Counted from the first letter of the stretch, positions 20,518 to 30,321 are shown. The stretch is DNA of 59,518 nt from Lysinibacillus sp. FJAT-14745 (GCF_001275675.1 NZ_LITM01000012.1:1-59518), one strand, 5' to 3'. Notes: generated by a model not told the origin, from the letters alone. A program made the numbers and translations.

Positions 20518-20888
20518 AAGTAGTAGCAACAACAAATGCACCAGCAGCAATTGGACCATATTCACAAGGGATTATTGTAAATGGCATGTTTTATAGCTCA
20601 GGCCAGATCCCACTAACAGCAACAGGTGAATTAGTAGAAGGTGATATCACTGTTCAAACTAACCAAGTATTTGCAAATTTAAAAGCCGTTTTAGAAGCTG
20701 CCGGAACATCTTTAGACAGTGTTGTTAAAACGACTGTTTTTATGAAGGATATGAACGACTTTGTTGCGATGAATGAAGTATATGCTAGCCACTTTGGCGA
20801 TCATAAGCCAGCTCGTTCAGCAGTAGAGGTTGCACGTCTACCAAAAGATGTGAGCGTAGAAATTGAAGTTATTGCCATCGTTAAATAA
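20514..20888 (+). CDS. ridA: RidA family reactive-intermediate deaminase (YabJ)
   Basis: The 124-residue RidA/YjgF/UK114 protein hydrolyses reactive enamine/imine intermediates produced by PLP enzymes. Typical segments are [39 protein letters not shown] and [14 protein letters not shown], with the arginine that anchors the substrate carboxylate. In Bacillus it is cotranscribed with purR and also called YabJ. The ATG overlaps the purR stop. Confidence 0.95.
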   Translation: MKVVATTNAPAAIGPYSQGIIVNGMFYSSGQIPLTATGELVEGDITVQTNQVFANLKAVLEAAGTSLDSVVKTTVFMKDMNDFVAMNEVYASHFGDHKPARSAVEVARLPKDVSVEIEVIAIVK

Positions 20889-20899
20889 GAAATTTTTTA

Positions 20900-20948
20900 A
20901 GTTCACTAGAAGAGAAATGAATAGCTCTTTTAGTGGGCTTTTTTTTAG
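20900..20948 (+). terminator. Terminator after ridA
   Basis: AGTTCACTAGAAGAG pairs with CTCTTTTAGTGGGCT over 15 positions with three G-U pairs, followed by seven or more Ts. Confidence 0.9.
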
Positions 20949-20952
20949 CAAT

Positions 20953-20983
20953 GTTTTCTGCGCGAAAGCGAAGCGGCAGCAGC
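20953..20983 (+). repeat. Single CGAAAGCGAAGCG unit
   Basis: TTTTCTGCGCGAAAGCGAAG then CGGCAGCAGC is one copy of the short unit arrayed at 37437. The rest of this 390-base gap is AT-rich and holds only the terminator before it and the spoVG promoter after it. Confidence 0.75.
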
Positions 20984-21208
20984 AATCGCTGATAAAAAAC
21001 AAATCTGCTAATATAAACTCCAAAAAGTTAAAGCAGATTTTGAAACGTTGGAATCGTTAATCCAAAATTATGTTCAAAGTCATACCGATTATTTGAAAGA
21101 GTAACAAATAGAGGGTGACCGACAAACAATTGTCAAAATTTAAGTGAATTAAAGGAAATATTATACTAATAATTATTCAAATTTTTTAGAAAATTTGATA
21201 GACTATAA

Positions 21209-21238
21209 AAAGGAAAATATTCGGTAATAAAGAATATT
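21209..21238 (+). promoter_or_regulatory. Sigma-H-type promoter of spoVG
   Basis: AAAGGAAAAT (AGGA at 21211) and AGAATATT (GAAT at 21232) match the sigma-H elements RnAGGAwww and RnnGAATww with 14 bases between AGGAAAA and GAAT. spoVG is a classic sigma-H gene. The AT-rich flank upstream is the kind of region AbrB binds, but no specific site can be called. Confidence 0.7.
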
Positions 21239-21279
21239 ATATTTTCATGTAGGCATCTAAGAAGAGAGGTGGTGAGAAA

Positions 21280-21582
21280 ATGGAAGTTACTGATGTAAGA
21301 TTACGTCGTGTACAGACGGATGGTCGCATGCGTGCGATTGCTTCCATTACACTCGACAATGAGTTCGTAGTTCATGATATTCGTGTGATCGATGGCAATA
21401 CAGGTTTGTTCGTTGCTATGCCAAGTAAACGAACGCCAGACGGTGAATTTAGAGATATTGCGCATCCTATCAATTCTACTACTCGTAATAAAATTCAGGA
21501 GATTATTTTAAACGAGTACCATAATTCAAGCGAGTCTGAAGCAACAGAAAAAGCAGAAGAATTAGAAGGAATTGGCGTATAG
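21280..21582 (+). CDS. spoVG: SpoVG, RNA-binding regulator
   Basis: The 100-residue protein begins with the SpoVG core ([39 protein letters not shown], then [23 protein letters not shown]). It is an RNA/nucleic-acid-binding regulator affecting septation, cortex formation and virulence traits across Firmicutes. ATG is preceded by AGAGGTGGTG. It is a single-gene unit between a sigma-H-type promoter and its terminator. Confidence 0.97.
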   Translation: MEVTDVRLRRVQTDGRMRAIASITLDNEFVVHDIRVIDGNTGLFVAMPSKRTPDGEFRDIAHPINSTTRNKIQEIILNEYHNSSESEATEKAEELEGIGV

Positions 21583-21587
21583 TTAAT

Positions 21588-21620
21588 AAGAGCTCTTCTT
21601 AATTGAAGAGTTCTTTTTAT
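21588..21620 (+). terminator. Terminator after spoVG
   Basis: AAGAGCTCTTC, loop ttaatt, GAAGAGTTCTT with one G-U pair, then TTTT. Confidence 0.9.
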
Positions 21621-21724
21621 TTTGAGAATAAGAGAAAATGAGCAGTTTTACGACATACATATTAACATTCGAGCATAAGGTGCGTTTGATTTAGAAATTC
21701 ATCTTTTTGTCAAGTCGACATGCC

Positions 21725-21753
21725 TTGAAAATAGATGGATTTTGCTATATAGT
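21725..21753 (+). promoter_or_regulatory. glmU promoter
   Basis: TTGAAA (21725-21730), 17-bp spacer, TATAGT (21748-21753). Confidence 0.6.
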
Positions 21754-21788
21754 CATAAGAGAAAATGAGCGTATTGGAGGACTTACAG

Positions 21789-23159
21789 ATGAGCAACATT
21801 TTTGCTGTCATTTTGGCTGCAGGTCAAGGTACACGTATGAAGTCCAAATTATATAAAGTGCTCCATCCAGTATGTGGGAAGCCAATGGTACAACATGTGG
21901 TGGATCACATTCAAACGTTAGATGCGAATCGTATCGTAACGGTTGTAGGACATGGTGCAGAAAAGGTGAAACAACAGCTTGGCGATAAAAGCGAGTATGT
22001 TTTACAGGCTGAACAGTTAGGGACAGCTCATGCTGTACAACAGGCTGAGACAATTTTAGGTAGCGAAGAAGGAACAACATTAGTTGTTTGTGGCGATACA
22101 CCACTTATTCGCCCTGAAACGATGCAAGCTTTGTTCGAGCATCATCAAGCAAAAAATGCTAAAGCAACTATTTTAACAGCTATTGCTGAAAACCCAACAG
22201 GCTATGGTCGTATTTTACGTGGCGACAATGGACAAGTGGAGCAAATTGTTGAGCAAAAGGATGCTTCAGCAGAGCAGCAATTAGTGAAAGAGATTAATAC
22301 GGGCACATACTGCTTCGATAATAAAGCGTTATTTGAGACATTAAAGCTTGTGAAAAACGACAATGCACAAGGTGAGTATTATTTACCTGATGTGATTGAA
22401 ATTTTACAAAAACAAGGCGATGTCGTTGAAGCATATGTAACGGAAGACTTTGAAGAAACACTTGGTGTCAATGATCGTGTTGCTCTGTCTCAAGCAGAGG
22501 CGCTAATGCGTACAAGAATTAATGAAAAGCATATGCGTAACGGTGTCTCAATTATTAATCCAGAAGCAACATATATTAGCACAGACGCAATGATTGGTCG
22601 TGATACTGTCATTCAACCAGGTTCTATGATTGAAGGTACAACTGTTATTGGTGAAGATTGTATAATCGGGCCTAACACACAAATCATAGATAGCCGTATC
22701 GGTGACCGAACAACTGTGCATTCTTCTGTTGTACGTGAAAGCGTTGTAGCAGAAGACACAGCTATTGGACCGTTTGCACATATTCGACCACTTTCTGACA
22801 TTGGTAGCCATGTGAAGATTGGTAACTTTGTAGAAGTGAAGAAAAGCAAACTAGGTAATGACACGAAAGTATCACACTTAAGCTATATAGGCGATGCTGA
22901 AATCGGAAGTAATGTCAATGTTGGCTGTGGTTCCATTACAGTAAACTATGATGGGAAAAACAAGTTCCAAACAATTATTGAAGATGATGTATTTGTAGGA
23001 TGTAATACTAACTTAGTAGCGCCAGTGAAAGTTGGAAAAGGTTCATTTATTGCAGCAGGATCTACAATTACAAAAGAAGTTCCTGAGGATGCACTTGCGA
23101 TTGCTCGTGCAAGACAAGAAAACAAACCGAATTATGTAAGCAAATTAAATTCAAAATAA
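21789..23159 (+). CDS. glmU: Bifunctional GlcN-1-P acetyltransferase / GlcNAc-1-P uridyltransferase
   Basis: GlmU makes UDP-GlcNAc, the precursor of peptidoglycan and teichoic acids. The N-terminal pyrophosphorylase domain has [20 protein letters not shown] (9-28). The C-terminal left-handed beta-helix of hexapeptide repeats ([48 protein letters not shown]) carries the acetyltransferase site. ATG 21789 is 8 bases after GGAGG; the in-frame ATG at 21765 lies upstream of that site and would add eight residues. The product of 456 residues equals the B. subtilis length. prs follows after 24 bases. Confidence 0.96.
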   Translation: MSNIFAVILAAGQGTRMKSKLYKVLHPVCGKPMVQHVVDHIQTLDANRIVTVVGHGAEKVKQQLGDKSEYVLQAEQLGTAHAVQQAETILGSEEGTTLVVCGDTPLIRPETMQALFEHHQAKNAKATILTAIAENPTGYGRILRGDNGQVEQIVEQKDASAEQQLVKEINTGTYCFDNKALFETLKLVKNDNAQGEYYLPDVIEILQKQGDVVEAYVTEDFEETLGVNDRVALSQAEALMRTRINEKHMRNGVSIINPEATYISTDAMIGRDTVIQPGSMIEGTTVIGEDCIIGPNTQIIDSRIGDRTTVHSSVVRESVVAEDTAIGPFAHIRPLSDIGSHVKIGNFVEVKKSKLGNDTKVSHLSYIGDAEIGSNVNVGCGSITVNYDGKNKFQTIIEDDVFVGCNTNLVAPVKVGKGSFIAAGSTITKEVPEDALAIARARQENKPNYVSKLNSK

Positions 23160-23183
23160 TTATCAACTAAACAGGAGGCCATC

Positions 23184-24143
23184 ATGCCGTATCATTATGC
23201 AAACTCACAATTAAAAATATTTTCACTTAATTCTAATAATCCACTTGCTCAAGAAATTGCGCAAGAAATGGGTGTTGAATTAGGTAAATCTTCTGTTAAG
23301 CACTTCAGCGATGGAGAGGTTCAAATTAGCATTGAAGAAAGTATTCGTGGTTGTGATGTGTTTATCGTGCAATCTACTTCTGCACCTGTAAACGAACATT
23401 TAATGGAGCTTTTAATTATGGTAGATGCTGTGAAACGCGCATCTGCTCGTACAGTAAACGTTGTAATGCCTTATTATGGCTATGCTCGTCAAGACCGCAA
23501 AGCAAAAGCACGCGAACCAATTACAGCTAAATTAGTAGCAAACTTACTTGAAACAGCTGGTGCAACACGTGTTATCGTTTTAGACTTACATGCACCACAA
23601 ATCCAAGGTTTCTTCGATATTTTAATCGACCACTTGATGGCAGTACCTTTATTATCTGATTACTTCAAATCAAAAGGTATCCCAGAAGATGAAATCGTTG
23701 TTGTTTCTCCAGACCATGGTGGTGTAACACGTGCTCGTAAAATGGCAGAACGTTTAAAAGCACCTATTGCAATTATTGACAAACGCCGTCCAAAACCAAA
23801 CGTTGCAGAGGTAATGAACATTGTTGGTAATGTTGATGGTAAAGTGGCAATCTTGATTGATGATATTATTGACACTGCAGGTACGATTACAATCGGCGCG
23901 GATGCATTACGTGCAGCTGGTGCGAAAGAAGTTTATGCTTGCTGTTCTCACCCAGTATTATCAGGTCCTGCAATCGAGCGTATCGAAAACTCTTCGATTA
24001 AAGAATTAGTTGTAACAAATACAATCCAACTTCCTGAAGAGAAAAAATCTCCAAAAATTACAGAGCTTTCAGTAGCTAAATTGATGGCAGATGCAATCTC
24101 TCGTGTCTATGAAAATAAATCTGTAAGTACTCTATTTGATTAA
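23184..24143 (+). CDS. prs: Ribose-phosphate pyrophosphokinase
   Basis: Prs makes PRPP from ribose-5-phosphate and ATP for purine, pyrimidine, histidine and NAD synthesis. Family markers are [48 protein letters not shown] and the PRPP-binding loop [13 protein letters not shown]. Length (319) is normal. The ATG follows AGGAGG. It is co-transcribed with glmU by spacing and closes with a terminator. Confidence 0.97.
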   Translation: MPYHYANSQLKIFSLNSNNPLAQEIAQEMGVELGKSSVKHFSDGEVQISIEESIRGCDVFIVQSTSAPVNEHLMELLIMVDAVKRASARTVNVVMPYYGYARQDRKAKAREPITAKLVANLLETAGATRVIVLDLHAPQIQGFFDILIDHLMAVPLLSDYFKSKGIPEDEIVVVSPDHGGVTRARKMAERLKAPIAIIDKRRPKPNVAEVMNIVGNVDGKVAILIDDIIDTAGTITIGADALRAAGAKEVYACCSHPVLSGPAIERIENSSIKELVVTNTIQLPEEKKSPKITELSVAKLMADAISRVYENKSVSTLFD

Positions 24144-24174
24144 TATATAAACAGATCCCGATATGTGGCTTATT

Positions 24175-24215
24175 AAGGACAAATCTACGTTTGTAAGTAG
24201 ATTTGTCCTTTTTCT
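24175..24215 (+). terminator. Terminator after prs
   Basis: AAGGACAAATCTAC, loop gtttgtaa, GTAGATTTGTCCTT is a perfect 14-bp stem followed by TTT. Confidence 0.95.
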
Positions 24216-24354
24216 AGGTTTCTTTTGTTTGAATTTTCTTATAAAAGGGTATATGGTAATTGTGACTTAATAATATTTACACCACTTTATGAATAATAGT
24301 TTACTTCGCCTAAGGTTGGGATATATTTTGTTAAAGCGTAAGTTATATGAATAA

Positions 24355-24539
24355 GTTGATTGGAGTGGAGGCTGGGCGACTCCTTGGGGATTAGCGAATA
24401 GGGGAACGAAGGCTAAAACCATCACATCCTGTGATAACGCCTTCGTGACCAACATCGTGTAGGCCCAAGCGGCTCATCGGACGCCCCTAGGAAAGCGCCC
24501 GGCTGGAACGGAAATCAACCCACGTTATGGTGATGAGCT
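24355..24539 (+). repeat. GTTGATT-type dispersed repeat with central RTCCT hairpin
   Basis: The outer arms are GTTGATT (24355-24361) and AATCAAC (24513-24519). The centre holds CGAAGGC (24407-24413) and GCCTTCG (24439-24445) enclosing ATCAC-ATCCT-GTGAT, then a CCAACATCGTGTAGG hairpin. It ends ACGTTATGGTGATGAGCT. The outer shell (GGCTGGGCGACTCCTTGGGG ... GGAACGGAAATCAAC) resembles a repeat I recall from many Bacillaceae genomes. The remainder of this 497-base gap has the prs terminator and the hairpin before ctc. Confidence 0.85.
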
Positions 24540-24563
24540 AAAAAGGCGGTAAATATTATTATA

Positions 24564-24607
24564 GCCTTAACAAATGTCATTGAAAGCAATGACATTTATA
24601 ATAAGGC
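24564..24607 (+). other. Hairpin in the ctc leader
   Basis: AAATGTCATT (24572-24581), loop gaaagc, AATGACATTT (24588-24597) is a perfect 10-bp stem. Outer GCCTT (24564-24568) and AAGGC (24603-24607) also pair. It lies 34 bases before the ctc start with no T run, so a leader structure is more likely than a terminator. Confidence 0.55.
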
Positions 24608-24640
24608 GTAAATAATTTTTCTTGGAAGGGGAAGTATAGT

Positions 24641-25231
24641 ATGAGTACAGTATTAAGTGTTAAAAAGCGCGAAGCTGGGCATCGTTCGACATTAACCCAA
24701 CTTAGAAAAGGGGGAGCCATTCCGGCAGTTATTTACGGCTATAATTTAGATTCGACCCCAATTTCTATTTCAGCGAAGGAATTCAGAAAATCCATTCAAA
24801 AGAATGGGCAAAACGGTTTGTTTTCAATGGAGTTAGATGGGAAAAAAGTGAATGTTGTTGTGTCTGAAATCCAACAATGCTCTATGAAAGATGAAGTAAA
24901 TCATATCGACTTTTTAGCAATCAATATGTCCGAAGCGATAGAGGCTGAAGTGCCTATTAAACTAGTTGGAGAGTCAGTTGGCGTTAGTGTGGGTGGCATA
25001 TTAATGCAACCTAACCTAGATGTGAAAATTACTGTAAAACCAGCAGATATACCGGAAGCTATTGAAGTTGATATTACTGAACTTAAAATTGGTGAAACCA
25101 TTACGGTAGCAGATATTCGAGAGACGGTTGAATTTGAGATTATCAGTGAAAATGGTCATACATTGGTATCAATTATGGCACCAGCAGTCGTTGAAGAATC
25201 GACAGTAGATAGTGAACCGGCACAAGAGTAA
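24641..25231 (+). CDS. ctc: 50S ribosomal protein bL25/Ctc (general stress form)
   Basis: The 196-residue protein has an N-terminal bL25 domain that binds 5S rRNA (VKKREAGHRSTLTQLRKGGAIPAVIYGYNLDSTPISISAKEF) and a C-terminal TL5 beta domain ending in an acidic tail. In B. subtilis ctc is induced through sigma-B; I see no clear sigma-B promoter here, and a dispersed repeat lies upstream instead. ATG follows GGAAGGGGAAG. Position between prs and pth matches Bacillus. Confidence 0.93.
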   Translation: MSTVLSVKKREAGHRSTLTQLRKGGAIPAVIYGYNLDSTPISISAKEFRKSIQKNGQNGLFSMELDGKKVNVVVSEIQQCSMKDEVNHIDFLAINMSEAIEAEVPIKLVGESVGVSVGGILMQPNLDVKITVKPADIPEAIEVDITELKIGETITVADIRETVEFEIISENGHTLVSIMAPAVVEESTVDSEPAQE

Positions 25232-25247
25232 AAATATTTGTTAAGGA

Positions 25248-25284
25248 AAGGCTACTGAGGAAGTTAAACTTCTTCAGTAGCCTT
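25248..25284 (+). terminator. Terminator after ctc
   Basis: AAGGCTACTGAGGAAGTT pairs with AACTTCTTCAGTAGCCTT through a tight turn (the two arms share their central bases), with one G-U pair. Only a weak T tract follows. Confidence 0.8.
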
Positions 25285-25382
25285 ATGTATTTAAAATAAA
25301 TACATATAATTGTACAAACTGCCTTCTTCGTGCATGATATGGTAAAATAATGACTATTAGATTTGAAAGAAGAGGGGTACTT

Positions 25383-25943
25383 ATGAAAATTATCGTTGGT
25401 TTAGGAAATCCAGGTAAACCTTATGAGCATACAAGACATAATATTGGCTTCGATGTTATCGATGCATTAGCTGAAAAATGGGGTGCACCTTTAACGAATT
25501 CAAAGTTTAATGGTATGTATGCAACGGTACATCGTCCTGAAGGAAAGGTTCTACTTGTTAAGCCTTTAACATATATGAATTTATCGGGGGAATGTGTTGG
25601 GCCCCTTATGAACTATTTTGATATTAATGTGGAAGATTTAATTGTTATTTATGACGATTTAGATTTAGAAACAGGGAAATTACGCCTGCGTCAAAAAGGT
25701 AGTGCGGGTGGACATAATGGTATTAAATCATTAATTCAGCATTTAGGCACACAAGAATTTAATCGCATACGCGTTGGGGTTAATCGCCCGCCAGCTGGCA
25801 TGAAGGTAGCAGATTACGTGTTGTCGAAATTTTCAAAAGAAGATCAAGCTATTGTTGGCGAAGCTATTGAAAAGTGTGTAAATGCTGTAGAAGGATCTCT
25901 TTCAAAGCCATTTCTTGATGTGATGAATCACTTTAACGGGTAA
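25383..25943 (+). CDS. pth: Peptidyl-tRNA hydrolase
   Basis: Pth releases peptides from prematurely dropped peptidyl-tRNA (the gene is spoVC in B. subtilis). The active-site histidine is H19 in [11 protein letters not shown], with N9 in [16 protein letters not shown] and [13 protein letters not shown] further on. ATG 25383 follows AGAGGGG; a longer frame from 25350 would add eleven residues, place the site inside the gene and break with the conserved [11 protein letters not shown] start. The product is 186 residues. Confidence 0.95.
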   Translation: MKIIVGLGNPGKPYEHTRHNIGFDVIDALAEKWGAPLTNSKFNGMYATVHRPEGKVLLVKPLTYMNLSGECVGPLMNYFDINVEDLIVIYDDLDLETGKLRLRQKGSAGGHNGIKSLIQHLGTQEFNRIRVGVNRPPAGMKVADYVLSKFSKEDQAIVGEAIEKCVNAVEGSLSKPFLDVMNHFNG

Positions 25944-26093
25944 CAATAAGTTAAAGTGTAGTGTGGATATTACGGTTGTTAGGATAACGATTTAAAATGT
26001 TTTTCCTGCGACACAGCTAACTAAATATATAGTATAGTCTTCACCACAATGCAAAAATCATTCTCTATAAGGAGCTAAGGCAGAATTAAAGGT

Positions 26094-26123
26094 GCATAAT
26101 CTTTTTTAGAAATGTCTATACTT
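26094..26123 (+). promoter_or_regulatory. Sigma-F-like promoter of fin
   Basis: GCATA (26094-26098), 15 bases, then GTCTATACTT (26114-26123) fits the sigma-F pattern GYATA-N15-GGnnAnAnTR with mismatches at the second and last -10 positions. B. subtilis fin is sigma-F controlled. The same TATACT could serve sigma-A. Confidence 0.45.
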
Positions 26124-26159
26124 TAAGTAGTAAGTTGCTTAAAGGAGGATGATTTGGAG

Positions 26160-26387
26160 ATGTCAGTTCGCTATCGATGTCGGCATTGTGAAGTAGAAAT
26201 AGGAACACTACCATTTGATGCAGATGATACAATTCGAAAACTACATATTTTCGAATTGGGTGAAGCCGATGATTATGTTGAGCAAGATCAACATGGACAA
26301 ACGACGGTGCACTGCATTTGTGAGCAGTGTGAGGATTCGCTGAAACAATATCCAGATTATCACGCACTCAATAAATGGATTCAATAA
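26160..26387 (+). CDS. fin: Anti-sigma-F factor Fin
   Basis: Fin (formerly YabK) turns off sigma-F and promotes the switch to sigma-G in the forespore. The 75-residue protein has the two CxxC zinc motifs (RCRHC near residues 6-10 and CEQC near 60-63) and ends YHALNKWIQ like its homologues. I chose ATG 26160, which puts the first Cys at residue 7 as in B. subtilis. A TTG two codons earlier (26154) is closer to the AAAGGAGG site and cannot be excluded. It lies between pth and mfd, as in Bacillus. Confidence 0.88.
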   Translation: MSVRYRCRHCEVEIGTLPFDADDTIRKLHIFELGEADDYVEQDQHGQTTVHCICEQCEDSLKQYPDYHALNKWIQ

Positions 26388-26397
26388 TTGGAAGGAT

Positions 26398-26432
26398 GCT
26401 TTGGCGCACATCACGTGCGTTCAAAGCTTTTT
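26398..26432 (+). terminator. Terminator after fin
   Basis: GCTTTG then CGCAC pair with GTGCG then CAAAGC, followed by TTTTT. Confidence 0.88.
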
Positions 26433-26436
26433 CCAT

Positions 26437-26730
26437 TTAACTTCTTTCAGCAGAAGTCTACCACCTCTAGGTGGGGAGATGAATGCAGATTTAAGCTACT
26501 TTTCAGCAGGTGTCCAAACACCTGTAGCTGACGTTTCACTTTCGCTACAAAAAAACACCTGCTGAAAGAAGTTAAGCCTCCGGCGGATGTCACGGAATCG
26601 GAAAGGAGTTCTTAGGGGATGTTAGCCTAAAATCATCGCATCCATGCGATAACGGCTAACTGACCTGCATCGTGCAGGCCTAAGCACAAAGCCGATTCCG
26701 GACGCAATTATGCCGAGGCATAATTGATAA
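26437..26730 (+). repeat. Dispersed hairpin repeat, full nested copy
   Basis: The head hairpin TTAACTTCTTTCAGC (26437-26451) closes only at GCTGAAAGAAGTTAA (26561-26575). Its loop contains the GGTGGGGAGATGAATGCAGAT module, a second hairpin (CAGGTGT-ccaa-ACACCTG) and a reversed CGAAAGTGAAACGTCAG unit. The branched part follows: GGAATCGG with CCGATTCC, GTTAGCC with GGCTAAC over ATCGCA/TGCGAT, and CCTGCA-tcg-TGCAGG. It ends in the AATTATGCC-ga-GGCATAATT tail. No coding sequence is seen. Confidence 0.85.
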
Positions 26731-26808
26731 ATAATAAAGATGCGTATTTATAGTGCTAGATTACTAGTAATGGCGGATAGAATTATGCGCTGAAAGGAGC
26801 TTTTGACA

Positions 26809-29800
26809 TTGGAAGTTTTACGACAGCTTGTGATGCAGGACAAACATATCACATCATTTTTACAGGAAATTCAGAGCGGTCATTCTGCAACACAGCTTAT
26901 TACAGGATTAAATGGAAGCGCGCGCCCGGTAATGGTCGATGCGTTATTTGAATATGTAAAAAAACCTATTTATATTGTATCTCCTAATCTATTGCAAGCA
27001 CAAAAAATGGTGGACGAGTTGGCGGGACTTTTAGGTGAGGAGCATGTTCATTATTATCCTGCCGATGAGTTTCTTGCTGCCGATTTGTCTGTTGCTTCTC
27101 CAGAGTTACGTGCTGAGCGTATCGCAACACTTGATTGCCTAGCTAGAGGTGAAAAAGCTGTTTATGTGATACCAGTAGCGGGCTTACGTAAAATGATGCA
27201 ACCTAAAGAGCATTGGCTACAGTATTTTTTACAAATTGCAGTAGGTGAAGATATTCAAATTGATGAATGGCTACAAACGTTAGTAGAGATGGGGTACGTA
27301 CGTAATTCGATGGTGACAACACCTGGAGAGTTTGCGCTACGTGGGGGCATATTAGATATTTATCCACCATATTTAGAGGCGCCGATTCGTATAGAATTAT
27401 TTGATACGGAAGTGGACTCAATTCGAACATTTTCTGCGGACGATCAGCGTTCCATTGATAAATTGCAGAAGATTCGAATTCTACCTGCATCAGAAGTTAT
27501 TTTGACAAAGGAAGAACGGGTAGCATTGGCAGGCCGTTTAGAAGTTGCATTAGCGACAAGCTTAAAGAAAGTCAAAAAGCAGGAGACGAAGGAATTACTG
27601 TATCAGCATATTCAATATGATATTGAATTGTTACAGCAAGGGAATTTACCAGACTACGTAAATAAATATGGTTCGTTATTGTATGAGAAAACATCATATT
27701 TAGGAGATTATTTTATACATGATGGCATTGTGCTGTTTGATGAGCTCGGACGTATTCAGGAGGTTATGGATGCCTGGGAGCGTGAAGAGGATGAATGGTT
27801 TTTATCACTAATTGAAGAAGGGAAAATGGTGCATGATGTAAAGCCAGCTTTCTCTTTGAAAGAAATTCTAGCAATGCTGTCTCAGCAAAAACTATATTTT
27901 TCATTATTTTCCCGAACATTTGCGGGTATATCCTTTAATAAGACGACGAACTTTTCTTGTAAGCCAATGCAGCAATTTCATGGCCAAATGTCATTATTAC
28001 AAAGTGAGATTGAACGCTGGCTGCTTGGTAAATTTACAGTACTAATAGTTGCGAGAGATAAAGATCGTGTTAAGCGTGTGCAGCAAATGCTTGAAGAATA
28101 TGATATTCATACGACAATTGGTCATCCGACAGAAGCGGGTATATATATTGTGGATGGATCACTATCTAGTGGCTTTGAATTACCACTACAACGCTTGGTG
28201 ATTGTCACAGAGGATGAATTATTTAAACAACAGGCGAAGAAAAAAGCACGTCCTCAAAAGATGACGAACGCAGAACGTATTAAAAGCTATACAGAAATTA
28301 AACCTGGCGACTATGTTGTACATGTCCATCACGGTATTGGGAAATATATAGGTTTAGAAACATTAGAGGTAAATGGAACACATAAGGATTACTTACACAT
28401 TCGATACCGCGCAGATGATAAGTTATATGTTCCAGTAGAGCAAATAGATTTAATCCAAAAATATGTAGCATCTGAAGACCGAGAACCAAAGCTACATAAA
28501 TTAGGTGGAGCAGAGTGGAAAAAAGCTAAAGCAAAGGTATCCTCTGCCGTGCAAGATATTGCTGATGATTTAATTAAGCTATATGCGAAACGTGAAGCAG
28601 AGAAGGGCCATGCATTCGCGATTGACAACGATGATCAGCGCAATTTTGAAGCTTCTTTCCCTTATGAAGAAACAGAGGATCAGCTACGTTCGATTGTCGA
28701 AGTAAAACGTGATATGGAGCGTGAACGTCCGATGGATCGTCTTGTATGTGGAGACGTAGGGTATGGTAAAACAGAGGTAGCGATTCGTGCCGCTTTTAAA
28801 GCAATCCAAGATGGCAAGCAGGTAGCTTTCCTTGTGCCGACAACGATTTTAGCGCAGCAGCATTACGAAACGATTCGTGAGAGATTCCAAGACTTTGCTA
28901 TTAATGTAGGCCTCTTGTCTCGTTTCCGCACAAAAAAAGAGCAAACAGCGACGTTAAAGGGTTTAAAAGAAGGGCAAGTTGATATTGTCATTGGAACGCA
29001 TCGAATTTTATCTAAAGATTTATTATTCCAAGACCTTGGACTGCTGATTGTTGACGAGGAGCAACGTTTTGGTGTAACGCATAAGGAAAAAATTAAACAA
29101 CTAAAGACGAATGTTGATGTATTAACGCTAACGGCAACTCCGATCCCAAGAACACTTCATATGTCGATGGTAGGTGTTCGCGATTTATCGGTAATTGAAA
29201 CACCACCAGCAAACCGTTTCCCTGTGCAAACCTACGTAATGGAGCATAGCGGTGCATTAGTGCGGGAAGCTATTGAGAGAGAAATGGCGCGTGGTGGGCA
29301 AGTATTCTACTTATACAATCGTGTAGAAGATATGGCCCGTAAGGTTGAGGAAATTCAAATGCTTGTTCCAGAAGCGCGTATTGGGCATGCACATGGCAAA
29401 ATGACGGAATCAGAATTAGAATCTGTCATATTAGCCTTTTTAGAAGGTGACTATGATGTGCTTGTAACGACAACCATTATTGAGACAGGCGTGGATATAC
29501 CAAACGTTAACACATTGATCGTTCACGATGCCGATCGAATGGGCTTAGCACAGCTTTATCAATTGCGTGGGCGTGTTGGGCGTTCTAATAGGGTGGCATA
29601 TGCTTACTTTATGTATCAACGTGATAAAGTTCTTACAGATGTAGCTGAGCAAAGATTACAGGCGATTAAAGAATTTACAGAGTTAGGTTCAGGATTTAAA
29701 ATTGCTATGCGTGACTTATCTATTCGAGGTGCTGGTAACTTACTTGGAGCACAACAGCATGGCTTTATTGATTCTGTCGGTTTTGACTTGTATTCGCAAA

Positions 29801-30321
29801 TGCTGGAAGAGGCGATTGCTGAGCGCCAAACAGGTGTGAAAAAAGAAGAGAAACCTGACATTGAAATTTTATTGAGTGTGGATGCCTATATCCCGGATAT
29901 TTACATTCCTGACGGCTATCAAAAAATTCAAATGTATAAACGTATAAAAGCAATGGATCAAGTGGAAGAGTACAGCGAAATCATGGAGGAATTACAGGAT
30001 CGTTTCGGTGATCTTCCAATTGAAACAGAGCGCTTACTGCGAATTGCCCGTATGAAGGTATGGGGCTTAGGTGTAGGCGTATTGTCTGTAAAAGAAAAGC
30101 AAAAAATCATCACAATACTGTTGTCTGAAGAAGGTACAGGACAAGTTGATGGCAGTAAAATTGTGGAGGAATCCATGAAATTTGAACGGGCTGTAGGTTT
30201 TGGTATGGATGGTATGCAATTGAAATTAACGATTGATGAACGGAAATGCGGGAAATATCAACCATTTGATATTTTAGAAGAAATAATGCGTAGTATTGCT
30301 AACGCCAAAAAACAGCAGTAG
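26809..30321 (+). CDS. mfd: Transcription-repair coupling factor
   Basis: Mfd removes RNA polymerase stalled at lesions and recruits UvrA. The 1170-residue protein runs: UvrB-like N-terminal domains, the RNA polymerase-interaction domain (GDYVVHVHHGIGKYIGLETLEVNGTHKDYL), a RecG-like translocase with Walker A G648-DVGYGKTE, DEEQ at 749-752 and GRVGRSNRVAYAYF, and a C-terminal TRCF domain. Of two in-frame TTG codons I prefer 26809, about 9 bases from AAAGGAG, over 26803, which is too close. The preceding gap is filled by a nested repeat. Confidence 0.97.
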   Translation: MEVLRQLVMQDKHITSFLQEIQSGHSATQLITGLNGSARPVMVDALFEYVKKPIYIVSPNLLQAQKMVDELAGLLGEEHVHYYPADEFLAADLSVASPELRAERIATLDCLARGEKAVYVIPVAGLRKMMQPKEHWLQYFLQIAVGEDIQIDEWLQTLVEMGYVRNSMVTTPGEFALRGGILDIYPPYLEAPIRIELFDTEVDSIRTFSADDQRSIDKLQKIRILPASEVILTKEERVALAGRLEVALATSLKKVKKQETKELLYQHIQYDIELLQQGNLPDYVNKYGSLLYEKTSYLGDYFIHDGIVLFDELGRIQEVMDAWEREEDEWFLSLIEEGKMVHDVKPAFSLKEILAMLSQQKLYFSLFSRTFAGISFNKTTNFSCKPMQQFHGQMSLLQSEIERWLLGKFTVLIVARDKDRVKRVQQMLEEYDIHTTIGHPTEAGIYIVDGSLSSGFELPLQRLVIVTEDELFKQQAKKKARPQKMTNAERIKSYTEIKPGDYVVHVHHGIGKYIGLETLEVNGTHKDYLHIRYRADDKLYVPVEQIDLIQKYVASEDREPKLHKLGGAEWKKAKAKVSSAVQDIADDLIKLYAKREAEKGHAFAIDNDDQRNFEASFPYEETEDQLRSIVEVKRDMERERPMDRLVCGDVGYGKTEVAIRAAFKAIQDGKQVAFLVPTTILAQQHYETIRERFQDFAINVGLLSRFRTKKEQTATLKGLKEGQVDIVIGTHRILSKDLLFQDLGLLIVDEEQRFGVTHKEKIKQLKTNVDVLTLTATPIPRTLHMSMVGVRDLSVIETPPANRFPVQTYVMEHSGALVREAIEREMARGGQVFYLYNRVEDMARKVEEIQMLVPEARIGHAHGKMTESELESVILAFLEGDYDVLVTTTIIETGVDIPNVNTLIVHDADRMGLAQLYQLRGRVGRSNRVAYAYFMYQRDKVLTDVAEQRLQAIKEFTELGSGFKIAMRDLSIRGAGNLLGAQQHGFIDSVGFDLYSQMLEEAIAERQTGVKKEEKPDIEILLSVDAYIPDIYIPDGYQKIQMYKRIKAMDQVEEYSEIMEELQDRFGDLPIETERLLRIARMKVWGLGVGVLSVKEKQKIITILLSEEGTGQVDGSKIVEESMKFERAVGFGMDGMQLKLTIDERKCGKYQPFDILEEIMRSIANAKKQQ

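Noticed and set aside
20863..21060. 65-codon frame after ridA
   Set aside because: It begins inside ridA, crosses the terminator and reads through a CGAAAGCG repeat unit.
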